DNA of 64,000 bases from assembly GCF_963576545.1 (NCBI RefSeq), contig NC_083651.1, positions 7,485,886 through 7,549,885 of the forward strand, written 5' to 3'. The stretch comes from Limanda limanda. Lineage: Eukaryota > Chordata > Actinopteri > Pleuronectiformes > Pleuronectidae. Positions 39,241-52,479 of the stretch are shown here, in pieces (positions within the stretch are counted from its first letter, which is position 1; each line of letters starts with the position of its first letter). The position numbers and the translations under genes are program-made. The notes below the pieces were generated by a model. That model was given only the letters and a program-made list of their open reading frames with translations. It had not been told where the DNA came from and did no database searches.

Positions 39241-40223
39241 TTACACATGTGTGAATCCTCACAGCAGTTGGTTAACGTGAGAGAAGACAAAACAAGACTG
39301 ATTACTAACCAAACCATGACCTTTTACTAACAAGGTGTTGTTTCCTAAACCAATATCACACATGTCCACCCACCATCCTCCTTCATACAGCCTGTCTGAG
39401 GTACAGGAACAGAAATACAACCTTCCTGTAACCCTCATTAACATTCCTTCAAACTTGCTGACCAAACAAGGTCATAGTATCCTCTTGGGCTGTGAGGCAA
39501 CAGTGCTACCCCCTTACCACCATGCCGCATTGATTGGCTGATATTTCCCTTGTTACCTCACTGACGGTTCCAGACAGGAGAACAATGTTTGAATAAACAG
39601 CTAAGATCACGACTTAACTCTTTTTTTCTTTCACCCCAGTTTCACAAGGCCCACAGATATTTGATTGCTTGGGACAGAGTAAAGCTTTAGGGACTCATCA
39701 TAACCAGAAGGGACTGTGTCTCAGGGATCCTCAAACCGTGATTTCGTCCTGAGCTGCTTCCAGATATGCAGCAAACAGAAATGTGGTGTATTTCAGGGTT
39801 TCACAGGTGCTGATGGTTACCGGCTTGTAGGGTGTGTAGCCGAAAACTCATTTGTGAGGCGATTATTGTTAAAAAATACTTTCCCTTTCCCTCTGCTCCT
39901 TCCTGTGCGGAGGCCTCAGGGTTGGAGCAGATTATATAGTGTTTGGTGAGATTACAGCTGCTGTATCCCTGAGAAACCTCATCAGAATCCATGCAAACGA
40001 TGCAGAAGCAATGAGCTGTGATAGCATCTGTTTTCCTGGCGGTCTGCATGTGTGCATATCTTGTTGTGGGTGTGCTATGTGGGAATCAGAGTGTTGACAA
40101 ACCTACCCACTTATGTTTGATTCCCTTGAAGACGATAAGCTGTTTGTAACACTAGTGATGACCGCCACACTTTCTCCCCTAACAGAGTCCAGATGTCAAT
40201 TAACTGGGGCTTCGCCAAAATGT

Positions 40224-41661
40224 TGTTAACTTCTGAGAACTTTGTTTACATGAGAATAAAGCAGAGCAATTGCATTTGGCGTCTTTGCTCTGATGCCTCA
40301 ATTCACCGCAGCGTAAACTTACAGCAACTAATCCTGCAAAGACGCAGCAATGGCTGGAAACGATCACTTCATCTGGAGCCAGTCTACAGGTGGAAATATT
40401 CCCACAGCACTGAGACGGCTTCAAAGGAGGAGGAGGAGGAGGAGGAGTAAGAGGAGGAAGAGGAGGATGAGGAGGAGGGCATTTCTTCAAAACTGAAAAT
40501 GTTTCAGACAGAGGAGCATGCCATGTATGAACATAGCAGTGCATCACCATCCATCCAGCACATTGCATTTATTAGTGGGTGAAGTGTATTTCTGGTCTGC
40601 CGAGAGGTTGAAGTGGTTGTAGAAGTTGATGGTGAAGGTAAGGAACTCGGACCCAATACTTACAAGTATAATAATGTTTATTACACAGAAGTTTCACAGG
40701 TCAGGACGAGCTCTAGAACTCGGAGAAATCACACAGCCAAATGGTAAAGTCTGACAGGCCGTGGTCAAACACACATTATATAGAGAGGTTAGTTCCACCC
40801 GCGGCTTCGGGTAACATGTCGTCCCACCTAAGGCCTCCTAATAAGGACGTGTTTTGTACATGAAGATGCAAATACAATGGTCAAGGATCTACCCTTCACC
40901 TCCATCCATTTGCTGGTCAGAGGTCATTCTCTAGGTCAAAGGTCCTTCCAAACAAGGAAAGACCTACCTGCATAAACAACTGAAAGACTCTCTGAGAATG
41001 TCTGAGAGTCACGAGAATAAGCATCATAAATATCAGCCTGTCATTCTATTTAAACACATGCTCAAATGTTTACTCTAGTAAGTACACGACATGGGCTAAA
41101 TAAAATACATATAAATTGCCATGCGGTGTAAATAGGAACCAGTGTGTGTGAGGGAATAAAGTCCAAAACAGTGCAGAGAAGATAAATGCACCTCGTAGTT
41201 AATGAGCCACAGCAGCCAGTGAGGTCCTCCAACAGATTTCTGCTGTGGAGTGAAACCTGACGTGATATGATGGTTATGAAGTGAGTCAGAATTTTTTTGA
41301 ACCCTTCTAATGCATGAGAACTGTGCTGGATGGATGGAGATGCACTACTCAGCTCATACATGACATGCTCTTCTGTCTGAAACATTTCCAGTTTTGCAGA
41401 AATGCACTGTTCTTCTTCCTCCTCTTTTTCTTCCTCCTCCTCCTCCTCCTCCTCCTCCTCCTTTGAAGCCGTCTCAGTGCTGTGTGAATATTTCCACCTG
41501 TAGACTGGCTCCAGATGAAGTGATCATTTCCAGCCATTGCTGCGCCTCTGCAGGATTAGTTACTGTAAGTTACACTCTGGTGAATTGAGGCGTCAGAGCA
41601 AAGACGCCAAATGCAATTGCTGTGCTTTATTCTTGTGTAAACAAAGTTGTCAGAAGTTGAC
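40224..41661. mobile_element. Foldback element with ~355-bp inverted arms
   Basis: Arms at 40224-40575 and 41305-41661 are inverted repeats (about 90 percent by eye). Each carries the same small basic frame beginning MAGNDHFIWSQSTGGNI, followed by Arg runs over a (GGA)n / (TCC)n tract and AFLQNWKCFRQ. The frame ends differently in the two arms. I do not recognise the protein. The loop between the arms is interrupted by a solo LTR. Confidence 0.7.
40618..41091 (-). mobile_element. Solo LTR, 474 bp, reversed
   Basis: On the minus strand it runs from TGTCGTGTACTTACTAG to CAACTTCTACA, with a TATA box (TATATAATGTG near 40782) and AATAAA near 40680. Flanking 4-mers TGGT and TGGG differ at one base, consistent with an aged target duplication. 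No internal region remains. Confidence 0.55.
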
Positions 41662-42384
41662 AGCCCTTTGGAGAACAGCTTTGGTGAGTAGAGACGAGTT
41701 TAGAAATTAACTCAGGCCCCAGTTTACGGTGAAAATGTTTGTGGCTGAGAATCAAAACCCACCGAACTGAAACCCTAGATTCACCATGTGTGTTCTCAAA
41801 TGAAGATGTTGTGAAGATATATGTAAAGGACACTCCTCTGCCTGCAGGAAATTACACATACAGTAAAAACTAAAGTACAAACGTTATGTGTGGTCACAGT
41901 TAGGTCTGTACTTCAGCTTTGACCTTTTAAGGAACGATCATGTCTGATGCCAATTGGAGCTGCCTGCATTAAAGTGTTTTACTCGCAACTAGAATGACAC
42001 TCAGTTTATTGCCTTATGAAACCACATTTAAATTGACTGAATCTGGATTTTCATTTGAACATTTATCAGATAAGTTATACACACATCATCGAAATGTCCT
42101 TCCATCATGATGTGTGGAAATGCCTTAACTAGTTTTTGAGTAATTCTGCAGACAAACAATCAAAATCCTTTGTGGTGGAGTATTAACCTCTCAATGAAGC
42201 TGTGAAGATGTTTGAGTTTTGTCACCAACCATCAAAACATCAAGTGAGAGAATATCTTTTGCAAGATTAACATTCATCTCCTTCATAGAGATCCATAAAC
42301 TTTGAGAAATCGGAGCATAGAAGCATTGAAACCATCTTTGAGAAAAAATTATTGAATTTGTACTTTGGTCTTACAATTTGGTCC

Positions 42385-43060
42385 ATTTCCCATCTGCAAA
42401 CATGGAGGAGGCAATTTTTATGACCTATGGTGTAGCCAGTGTGAGGATTTCAATATTTTAACTATAGTGTGTGCTGACAGAATTCTAAACAAATAAAGAT
42501 AGAAGCATTTCAAATTATATTTGTACTCTTAACCATAGAGATATGAGTAGCTTTAGCTGGATATTATACCTTTGTACAAATGATTTAATAATAACCTTTT
42601 CCTTCCTAATGTTTAATCTACAAATTAGACTGTATGTGCGTCACATTGTTGTTGCCTTGTTTTGGTTTAGTTGCTCCGAATGTCTGTACAACCAGAACGT
42701 ACAGCCGATATAGCAGGAACATAATATCTTTTCTCCAACAACCACTGTTTGGCCATCGTGGGCTCAGCTGAGTCAAGGCCTTGGGAGTGGCTCCTTGTCA
42801 CTTCCGTATCCAAATGCCAGGAGGAGGAGGAACAAAGATCTACTGTTATAAAATGGACAGGCGCCGGATGTTTGTGGCGCTCTAATACAACTAGTGTGTG
42901 GAAGCCCATTGCTTTTGCTTATTCATAACCTGTTCATTGCTTCCTAAATAAATTCTTGATTGACCAAACCGAGTTCGGCTCATCTTCTCTTAAAGGATAA
43001 ACGAACACGCTTTACACCAGCCACCAGGGGTTGATCAGGATGCTTTGGCTTCACTTTTAG
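42385..43060 (+). repeat. Dispersed repeat R1 copy split by an LTR
   Basis: 'AACATGGAGGAGGCAATTTT' to 'GTAGCCAG' on the left and 'CCAGCCACCAGGGG' on the right rejoin to the intact arrangement seen at 21214-21265. Confidence 0.7.
42440..43016 (+). mobile_element. Solo LTR, 577 bp
   Basis: Starts TGTGAGG and ends GCTTTACA, with the 4-bp duplication CCAG at 42436-42439 and 43017-43020. Comparison with the uninterrupted R1 copy at 21190-21275 gives the empty site directly. A TATA-type box (TTATAAAATGG, near 42847) and AATAAA (near 42947) have LTR spacing. An earlier AATAAA near 42493 lies in AT-rich U3-like sequence. No retroviral coding region adjoins it. Confidence 0.75.
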
Positions 43061-43720
43061 GGTGCAGTCTAAGTTTCATCAGCACCATAGAACATTTGGT
43101 ATCTTGAATGTAATGCATCCCAGTCTATGTTCCATTGTCACATGTAAACACTGACACCCTCTCATGGAAACGCAGAAGGATTTAGAAGCAGGAATGACCC
43201 CTCAGAGCCTGGAGGTCCATTCGACCCATTAAGCATTCTCTCCATGTGGAGGCTGCCTGGACTTTGACCTGTGAAGGAAACAAATGTGCCTTCAAAAAAA
43301 GGAGAAGTGTGAGAAGTTGAGCAGCTCATGTAAACTGTCCACCCTTCTCAGGAATCAGGCAAGCTGTGCAAACACCACCAGCCACTCTCCATCTCCCCCC
43401 CCCTGCTGTGCTGGGCCCCAGAGGAGTGCCAAATATAGGAGGTCACCACGGTCCCGAGAAACAGGTGACGGCTGGTGTTTGGCGACCTGTGGCTGAAACA
43501 GAGAAAGGGACAGGGGGTGGAGTAGGCTGCAGCATGTTCTCATAAACCTCTCAACGCACAGCTGGTTGGTTTCCCAGAAGGACTGTGGCATTAAAACCCT
43601 TCAGCATGCACACCCACACCCCCTTTCTACCCGTCGACCTACGTAAAGCGAAACAGCCACAGCCTTAACATCCACGCATGATGAGGATTCACAAATATCC
43701 CAGCATCAGATTCATTATGA

Positions 43721-43751
43721 TGTGTGTGCGTGTGTGTGTGTGTGTGTGTGC
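43721..43751 (+). repeat. (GT)n microsatellite
   Basis: About 15 units with one GC interruption. Confidence 0.9.
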
Positions 43752-45204
43752 TCTCGGGCCTCAAAACATGGCCAACGCAGCATGTGTTTGGCAATAAATG
43801 CTGCAGAACCTCAGCTTGTGTCCCACAGCTGTTGACCGAGCGGTTGCCTCTTTGCTTTTAAAGCAGTCTAAAACGCCTTTTTTCACAAACTCTGTCAAAT
43901 AGCACCGAAGCCTTCATCCCGGGGAGTGGTGACAAATGCATTTACATTTGAAGCCATACATCCACAGGCCAGACATTTTTTTTTTTTACAGATGCTCAAC
44001 ACAACGTTTCACTTTCAACTTCAAAGACTGACTTTTCTGGTAAAAGTCAGAAGAAAGTGACGGCATTGCCTGCTTGAAGGCCCGTTCATGTTCAACATTA
44101 GATACGTGGATGGAAATGAACAGATGGCCCCGGGTAGATCTCGTCCATATTCATGCATGGATTTACGCACTGGAATGACTTCCTGAACGTGAGACTCTGT
44201 TGTGAATCTAGGGTGTCACTATACGACCAACACAAGTAATGGGCTCCATATGTTTATTGGAGACACTTTAGCTGCAGCTCTTTCAGGCGTCCACCTGAAC
44301 GGGACTCTGTGGGAATCCCTGTGTACAGCTGCTGAAGTTAACGTCTGCTGGATCACTAGCTATAGGAAGTAACAGCTGATCACCATCGTCTCAGCTGCTG
44401 CTGTAAAGTCCTTCAACGAGATGTCGCCTCAGGCCAAAACACCCTCAGGGTATCTTTCCAATAAAAATGAGATCATAAAACAGAACCAGTCGTCTTTTTA
44501 AACATCATTTAATTGACGTTTTACAGCTGTAGACAGGGTGATAATGAGCCGCAGGATTCGTTTACGGCTCTGAAGTTTATACCTATATTTCTATTACGTC
44601 TATACTTGGATTCATGCTTGTGTCCTGTTTATGATTATAACCAAATATTCCACCTGAGAATAAAACATCTGATGGAAACATCTGGATCTGAAGCTGCTAA
44701 CTGCTCCATCATGTTCAACAGCTGGTCGCTAACTCTCCCTGTCAGCAGCATGGAGCTGAGCAGGTTGTTTACAGAGAGTTCATCAGGGCTGAAACCAGCG
44801 CACTCACAATCACTGTGTTCAAACAAGTGGAAGTTAATTGTGTATCGTTTAGTCCTGTCGAGTCCGGGCCTCTCCAAAGAGCCTCAAGATAAATCTGAAG
44901 GGTGATGAGATCATTAATGCTGTAGGGAAGAAGAAGGAAGTCAAGTTTGGATTCGAAATCCTGTATTTATTATTCCTCTCGTCTCCGATCTTCGAGCCTC
45001 AGACATTTAAACGAAACCATTTGAGAAGTTCAGACGGGAAACGTCTCTTTGGCTGAAAACCTCAAACTCTAAAATAACTGTCTCATAAAACTTAATAAAA
45101 AACAACATTTTAAGAAGTTGGGAACTGCTTAATCCTCAACAGTGCACTTTATTTTTCAAACCTTTCAATTAATGTAAAATCCATTTTCTACAGCTGTGAA
45201 ATAA

Positions 45205-45325
45205 ATGCAGTGGAGTAAAACGTTAAGTATTTCCCCTTAAAAAGTGTAGTGTAGTACTCAGGTAGCATAAAGTAGAAATACTTTTGTACAACTTTTCTAC
45301 TTTATAAGTAAATTCACTAAGTTAA
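45205..45325 (+). repeat. Dispersed teleost repeat fragment
   Basis: 'GCAGTGGAGTAAAACGTTAAG', then 'GTAGTACTCAGG' and 'AAAGTAGAAATACTTTTGTAC' resemble a common fish repeat rich in 'agtacttttactt' motifs. Memory-based. Confidence 0.4.
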
Positions 45326-46019
45326 ATTTTAAACCACTGGTATAATTTTGGCTAATTGTGTGAGATTTCTTGCTTCTTTCTGAATTATTTGAACTAAACG
45401 CCATATCGGAAGTTCGTTTGCGATTTATAATTTGTTGTGTGTTGGATGTTTAACGTTCAGTTTGGATCCCAGTGTGTTTCCAGTCTGACTGTTTCTGCAG
45501 TCGTTTAAATCTTTCCTTTATCACTTTAGAGAAGCGGTCAAACCTTTATAAAATCAATATGTACTATAAGTAAATATATCATTGAAATGTTCCAGATAAA
45601 ACTGGAACATCACATTCCCTAAAAATAAAGTGCATTTGCTGCGTGCGTGGGTTTAAATGACTCACTGTCCCGCTGGTGTCAACATACCACAGATGTAGTA
45701 CTGGAGGTTCTCATCATCAGTGCAGCAGCTTATCTGCACCATTGATACTGTGACAGTGTGTGTACATGCATTCACATATCACATGCACAAGTATCCTGAG
45801 TGAAATCTGGTTTCCATACGGTCTGTAAATACACTGACAAAGCATATCTTGATACAGTTAAAGCACTTGTATGTTCTTTACAAAAAGATAGAAAACTTAG
45901 TAAATACAATGAACAGAAACTGGAGGAATACAGAGGCGATAAAAAAATAAATAAAATAAAATGGGGACAAAGAATAGCTTCAAACCTGCAGATTCCAAAG
46001 TCATTTAAGACATAGCAAA

Positions 46020-46310
46020 TTATTTGTATAGCATATTATAATATTCAGAGTTCATGCAATGTGCTTTACAGAAATAAAAGCAGCATGAAAGTAAAGAGCA
46101 GAAGCCTTAAAAGCAACAAAAAAAACTTTATAAAGGCACAAAATAAAAACTAAGTAATTCGTCATTAAAGTGATTAAGTAAAGTCACCAGAAAATAGAGC
46201 TGATCTTATCTTATTTTTAAAGCAGGTTGAGGTTGGGGCAGATTTGATGTCCACTGGGAGCTGGTTCCAGCAGTGGGCAGCATATTTCACCCAAAAGCCA
46301 TCTCGTCCCC
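46020..46310 (+). repeat. Dispersed repeat fragment
   Basis: 'TTTGTATAGCATATT', 'GTGCTTTACAGAAATAAAAG' and the terminal 'GGGAGCTGGTTCCAGCAGTGG' follow the order of a widespread fish element (small-size element with 'gtgctttaca' head). Memory-based. Confidence 0.45.
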
Positions 46311-46740
46311 CTTGTGGCCACACGTCCTCATTGTGTCCTGACCCCCTCCTGCCCCCTCAACATTACGCACCATTCACAGAGGCAGAGCCAGGGATGGGCG
46401 TTCAGTTCTAATCAAGCGAGCACATGCTCACTTTGAAAAGCTGCCACGTATCTGGGCCGTGATAAAAGACAGGCCGGACCACTGATTTGAGACACATTCA
46501 CACACAGAGAACCGAGCAGGCTGAGCTCCACACTCCTGGGTTCATGGAATTGTTTTCTGTGATAAAGTATTGCCTCCAGACGCAGATAAAACTCTGTCTG
46601 CTTCCGAGAAGTTTCCATGAGTGAACTGTGTTTTATGGCGTTGTGTTGAGAATCACAGTCTTCAAGACTTGAGTCGTTTGGTTGTTTGCAACATTACATT
46701 TTTCTGTGCTCTTGAATCTAGTCATCTTATATTGTTTTAC

Positions 46741-47140
46741 ATTTTTGGTCAAGACTGAAACATTTGTCAGCTATTGGATGGATTTTCACGAAATTGTCTT
46801 CAGGAATTCGTTGGCCCCATAATTTGAATCTTACTAATCTTGGTGATCAAGAAGTCTTCTCCAGTTTACCACCAGAGTAGACTTCTTGACATCTAGAAGA
46901 GTGTGATAAATTTTGCCACAGATATTCAAGATCCTCCTGCATCACCAACAAGCCAATGAATGATTCCAATAGGAATCTGTGGCCCCAGAGGATGAATCCT
47001 ACTTACTTACCCTTTCTCCATCAGGGTAGAAATGTTTTATAGATCATTTTTCTGCAGAGATTCAAGGTCCCTAATGGATAAATAAATAGGACTTACTACT
47101 CCCCAGGCAGACTAAAATTTGTCTACATTTTCCCCATGAA
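46741..47140 (+). repeat. Dispersed teleost repeat, two modules
   Basis: Carries 'TTGGATGGATTTTCACGAAA', 'GGCCCCATAATTTGAATC', 'ACTAATCTTGGTGATC', and again 'GGCCCCAGAGGATGAATCC' at 46983. The internal repetition and the wording match a common percomorph intergenic repeat. Confidence 0.5.
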
Positions 47141-48060
47141 TTAGCTAAACTTTCTATTGATATTCATCGTTCACATAACATGTATCCTTCTCAACTCATT
47201 GCTTTTTCGCCTTGATTGAGTTTTTAGTCCCGAATAACACTTAGTATTATAAGTTGTAATCTGGATAGTAAAATATGGATCAGATCTGTGTTTACGGATC
47301 TCTTCTCATGTGACGTATTTCCAGCCAATCATGCTTGAGATGATGAACGTGACTCGCGAGCACAACAACATCTTGGCTCAGTTTGTTGAACCACATCTCG
47401 GAGCAGTGTTTCAAAACAACTTCACTTCGGAATTTCACAGCTTTGAAACGTCGATATTTAGCGTACAATAATTTTTCTAAAATACAATAAGATCTAGTCC
47501 TCTGGTACGCTACTTCAAAATGTCCCATTTGGCAATGCTGGTCCCCAATGAATTTAGGTTAATGGAGCTAAATAGCTCAAATAATGTACACCTGCTTATA
47601 GACAAAGGGGCAATATAGACAATTTTATTTTAATTTGGCAAATATAGTATTGATTTTGCATCAGAATTAAAATAAATACAGCCGGTCAGAGCTTCTAGCA
47701 TGGCTGTAAACTCTGGTGAAGTCTTGGTGGTGCTTGCACTTTGGTTTTAGTGTCACGTCAGCTGGTGTGCGTCAGACTTTCCTCTGGTTTTTGCTCCTGT
47801 AGACATTTAAACTGTTTTTCTAACTCTGTGTTCTCTTCTCTTGATTTGAAAACCAGATATCTTGGACCGGTCACATGGGATCACAAACACTTTTGTGGTC
47901 ACCAGTGGTTGCAAGGGACAAATCGCCACATTGGACGAGTGACAGTAAATAAAATGCACAACCCTTAAATGACTCATTTAAAAAAGGGCAAATATCAGCA
48001 AAAGACATCTTCCACGACTCAGTATTGCCTTGGATGTCTCAGCAGTGCACCCCCACACTT

Positions 48061-48550
48061 ATCAAATCAAATCAAATCAAATCAAATCAAATCAAAGTTT
48101 ATTGTCCAATTCTTGGGACATGGCAGGCAGCATCTATGCAGGCAGCATCTACACAGCAGACGGGCTTTACAAACATTTTAGAAAAGAATTGACAAACCAT
48201 ATAACAAATAACATATAACGTATAACATATTAAAATATTAAAATGAAGCAGAAAAATATTAAAATTAAGCAGATGTTTACCGGGTGGAGTGGGGAATATT
48301 AAATTAAAACAAAAAAATATGAATATATATGTAGTAAGTACGTAGTAAGTGGGACCTGTGATCTTTTGACCTGGCAGGCAAGGGCTTTACAAAATAAAAA
48401 TAACATAACATATAATATATAACATATAACATAGACATCTAACATCTAACATCTAACATATAACATATAACATATAACATATAACATAGCAAACCAAAAA
48501 GAAGCAGCAGTTTACCAACAGTTGAAGCGGGGAGAATATTAAATTAAATA
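48061..48550 (-). repeat. (ATCAA)n and (ATAACAT)n minisatellites in a retroposon-like block
   Basis: Seven ATCAA units (48061-48096) precede 'AGTTTATTGTCCAATTC', like a reversed retroposon tail. Downstream, 'GGGCTTTACAAA' (48164 and 48382) opens two copies of a unit containing ATAACAT tandem arrays, then 'GAAGCAG', 'TTTACC', and 'GAATATTAAATTAAA' (48294 and 48532). It is a diverged tandem duplication with nested 7-bp repeats. Confidence 0.7.
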
Positions 48551-51500
48551 ATATCAATATATGTGTTTTGTCCTTATGTTGGCCCATTTACGCCTCTTTT
48601 TAATCCACGTGTTATCATCTGGAGATCCGACCTGGTTGAATGAATCAAGGGGTCACTCAGTTCCGCCTCAATCTTTGCTTCAAAGCAGATTCTCGGTCCT
48701 GATGGAAGCTCATGGTGGTGATGACAAGTCTTGATTACATCCACGCCCTGGTGCTGACCACGTAGTTAAAAGCCCTCATTGCACTGACGTCTGCGTTTGA
48801 TGTTGCTGTGGCTGTTTAGCCTCCTTGTCAGCCGCGTATTGATCTTTGATTTGAACAAGTACAAACATGTGAACCTTCTGTTGTTCAAGGAGCCTGTGGG
48901 TGAATCATCCTGTTTCACTGCCTCTTCCTCCCTGCAGGTGCAGACACTGATGTGTTGTCACACTGCTGTGTCAAACAGCTGCAATTCAATGAGAAAACCA
49001 ATACAACCATCATGTCTGTACAGTAAATGTGAAAAGTGAGCTGTTGAACTTACATATTCGCGATATGAATCATACATATTGAAAACAAGCAAAAGTCAAT
49101 CAACCAGGTAGATCCTCACTGAAAGAAACAAGGTTACATTTTCACGTCAAAATTATGTCAGGGAATTTTTTCAACAAGCTGAATCAATTCTTTTTTTTTT
49201 TTAACACATACAGAAGCTGTGTGATTCCAGCTTTGAGGCATAAATAATAAATCACAAGATTCCACCAACATCTGTTTGAAAGACGAAACACCAGTCCATC
49301 CATTTTAACTTACGTGATAATAAAACGGTTTCTATTCGTTTCCCTTGTTTTTTTAACCAAAGAGAGATAAAAGAAGTGTTGCTGAGATAAAAGAAGTCTT
49401 GGTGTTCATAAACCTCAGTCAGTGTTTGGTCTAGAAAAAGATTTTTCCTGGACGTCTATGAAATGAAATGTCGGTTTAAGGGAAAATCCCAGGAAGTTTG
49501 TACAGCTCCTCACAGTGAGCTCATGTTATAAGAGAAAGGTTAGAACAGAAATGTGACATTTTCTTAATTAAAACGACATTTTACATAAAGTCTGAGCTCA
49601 GAGCAACAAGTTTGTTTAATGTCTCCACGATTTAAATTCAGAGCAAACGCCATTACACAGACGTGGGCTTGTTCATATGATCGTTTTGTGTGTAGATGTT
49701 TTAGTGATGAACTCTGAGGTTAGAATAAGTCAGTAGAATAAAATACCAATTTAAAACCACTGCTATGCAGCTAGTTAGCCGAGCTTTGCATAACGCCCCC
49801 CTTAAATTACAAATTGTTATTTTCAGAGTTAGGTTTGGAGAAATCAAACGAGGATAGAGTTGATGATTAATGAGCTTTAATTTAGTTAATTTTTTTGACA
49901 GCAGTAATTTTTAAATTCATATAGATTGAAAGAAGAAGTTACTTTTATTTATTACACATTTCCCTCCTCAATGTCGTCTGAACACTGACTGAAGGTTTCC
50001 TGTGTGTCTGCTTTGTCTTTTTTTGAGCAGCTAATCCCTGCCTGTCACGGAGGGGGGTCCATAAAAGATGGATTTGCTCGTCCACTTGCCACAGCTCTTT
50101 GTTTACAGAACAGAAAGCAGCATCCTCCCGTCCTTGTCTCCTGCTCAGGGCTCTAATCCAGCAGCAATGAATAGAGAGATTAAGAAGTGGAAGATGAGAC
50201 GGGATGAAAAAGGGTCAGCAGGATGTGGGCAGGTGAGGAGACGGTGGTGAGGTGGAGAGCGGAGAGCAGACATGCAGGTTGGAGGTTTTTTAATCAGCAC
50301 ATCTTCGCTTCTTGAAACATGATGCTGTTTTTCTGCGGAGGGAAGGTGAGACCGGTGGAATAAAAATCACACACTGAGTGCAACACCTGCTGTTTCTCCT
50401 TCGAACTTGGACGCTTAATGTGTCTCAGTCTGTGTTGTTAAAGGCTTCAGATCTCAGGTTGGCAGCTAAATCTCTCACATCCGACATATACAAAGATCAA
50501 TCTGTTTCCATTAACGACCATTAACCATATGTGCACGGCATAAAACCACCAATGCAACAATATAGTGAATAAAGCTGAAAGTCAAGTATGTAACTGCACT
50601 GTCAGAAACTAATCACGATATTCCCCCTTTCAGACCCCGAATATTCAACTGTTGATAAACTTGTGAATAGAGCAACAGGTTCCCAACATTAAAACGATCT
50701 GCCCAAGGAGATAAGGTTTGTAGATCAAGTACAATCTTTTAAATCACTTTAAAAGATCAGCCTTTGATTTGATATTCTTTTTTTATTCTTTTCTGATTTT
50801 ACGTGATCTTTTCTTCTTATTGCATTCATTTATTTAATTTTTTTTATTGATGTGAATTTTTTATTTGCACTTTCAAAATTAAAGGTTATTATATTTTGTG
50901 TTGATGTCAAAAAGCTTTTTGACCTCAACATCTCACAGATTAATTTTCCCTTGTATAACTTGTTTTTCCTTTTTATACTTTAGTAAATGTTTCTGCTGCT
51001 ACGTTGTGTTTTGGTCTTCACATGCCTGACTCTAACTGTAATTATCATTTTATGAGCCTAATTTCACTTTGTAATAATATCACAATGGCTCCAAGGTTTT
51101 GTCCAGGATTATATTTGCTTCTTTAATGCCAAGAAAAAACGGAAAAATAATAAAATCTCTGTTATGTTTGTGGCTCTTGAACTTAGTTTTTTACTCAGTC
51201 TGACCTTTTGGTTATAACATTTTAAGTTACTTTAAAAGAGAGACCAGATGACACACTACTATATTTTGCAGTATTTCCTTTGGATTGTTATTTCTCTGCA
51301 GCGAAACCTTCATGTTTTATGGTTTGGTGATCATCCTCCCTCTGCTTGCACATGGATTCTCGATGCTCAGGATTTGCGGAGGGGGTTAAATCACCCATAT
51401 CTGAACAGAGCGGCTGACAGAGGTGATGGCTTTACGTCTTCTCGGTGCAGACACTCATCCTGAAAGGGTTGAACTCAAGCCACAGGAGGTTCTCTGAAAC

Positions 51501-51925
51501 ATAAAGTCTCCTTCAAACATCCTCCGAGTAAAAGCTGTTTGAAGACTTTTCTCTTCACAGAACAATTTGCCTGTAGTTCTGGTGGAAGTCCACCAACATG
51601 TAATAGCCGACTTGGAGTCTGGCAAACCAGGCTTTTATCCATTCATCACCTATCAGCTGCAAATGATGGATCATCTTTTCCCTTCGTGGCTGGAATGAAA
51701 TCAGCCCAGTTCCTAACACAGTGTTCTAAGCACACACACTTTTTATAACTTTTTATCCTTCTATAATTTATAGAAGTATTTGTTCTGCTCAGAATTCTGA
51801 TTGTAAGTATCACTCAGGTCCAAATAAACGTGTTAAATACGAGGTGTTATTTATGGAAAAAATATAATAAGTGAACCTCTAAAGAAGAAAAGCAAGTAAA
51901 CCACATCTCATGAACCATAGTTCAA
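48551..51925. other. Spacer, tent5c to gdap2, right part
   Basis: No gene recognised. The less AT-rich segment 50030-50270 might be a conserved non-coding element; its 60-codon frame has no domain. Confidence 0.5.
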
Positions 51926-51929
51926 CTGC

Positions 51930-52100
51930 AGCTTAGATGAAGAAGACTGTATTTACAAATGGACGACATGAGAGGTCCCCATAAATTAAGCCAGTTGGCT
52001 GGCTGCAGTATAGGTAATAAACCCAGCCTCCTCCATGTTAGCAGATGGGACATCCACTCCACAATCACAACTGTGACACTAAAAGCACAAGAGGGCAGCT
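51930..52100 (+). repeat. Dispersed repeat R1 fragment
   Basis: 'TGGCTGGCTGCAGTATAGG', 'CCTCCTCCATGTTAGCAGATGGGAC' (split here: CCTCCTCCATG and TTAGCAGATGGGAC) match R1 copies at 24700 and 58400. Confidence 0.6.
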
Positions 52101-52479
52101 CCCCCATTTGAGTTATTTTATTTTGTACAATGTAACCTGACGACGGTGCGGCTGATCTGAAGAAATGTATTAGGTGACATGAAAGATTGTAGAAAATTAT
52201 AAATCTGTTTTTCAATTTCACTCTGGACCAAAAGTTGAAGATTGTTGACTTTCTTGCAGTACAGTAATTATTTGGCCAACCAGTGGCTTTCACCACCAAA
52301 AAGAAAGGGAAAAAAAATCACTTTTACAAAAATCATTTTAATCAGAGTTTTCAGTTAAAAAGAAAAGAGAACGACAAACCAGGACATGTCAACATACACA
52401 TTTCCTGTAAACCTTTCGCATTCCTCACTTCATTTCATCACTGAAATAATAATAATAATAATACAAAAAGATCATATTA

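Larger units (their letters stand above)
43060..48055. other. Spacer, tent5c to gdap2, middle part
   Basis: No gene recognised. The open frames at 44513-44905 (plus) and 44635-44877 (minus) overlap each other and lack domains. A (GT)n lies at 43721-43751 and repeats are listed separately. Confidence 0.55.

Noticed and set aside
44513..44905. Overlapping open frames on both strands (130 and 80 codons), with a pyrimidine tract and CCCTACAG on the minus strand at about 44925
   Set aside because: The frame after that acceptor is closed by a TGA before the open segment, no domain is recognisable and the two strands are open together, as expected by chance.
48061..48096. CRISPR-like direct repeats
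   Set aside because: The units are 5-bp tandem repeats without spacers, in a vertebrate genome.
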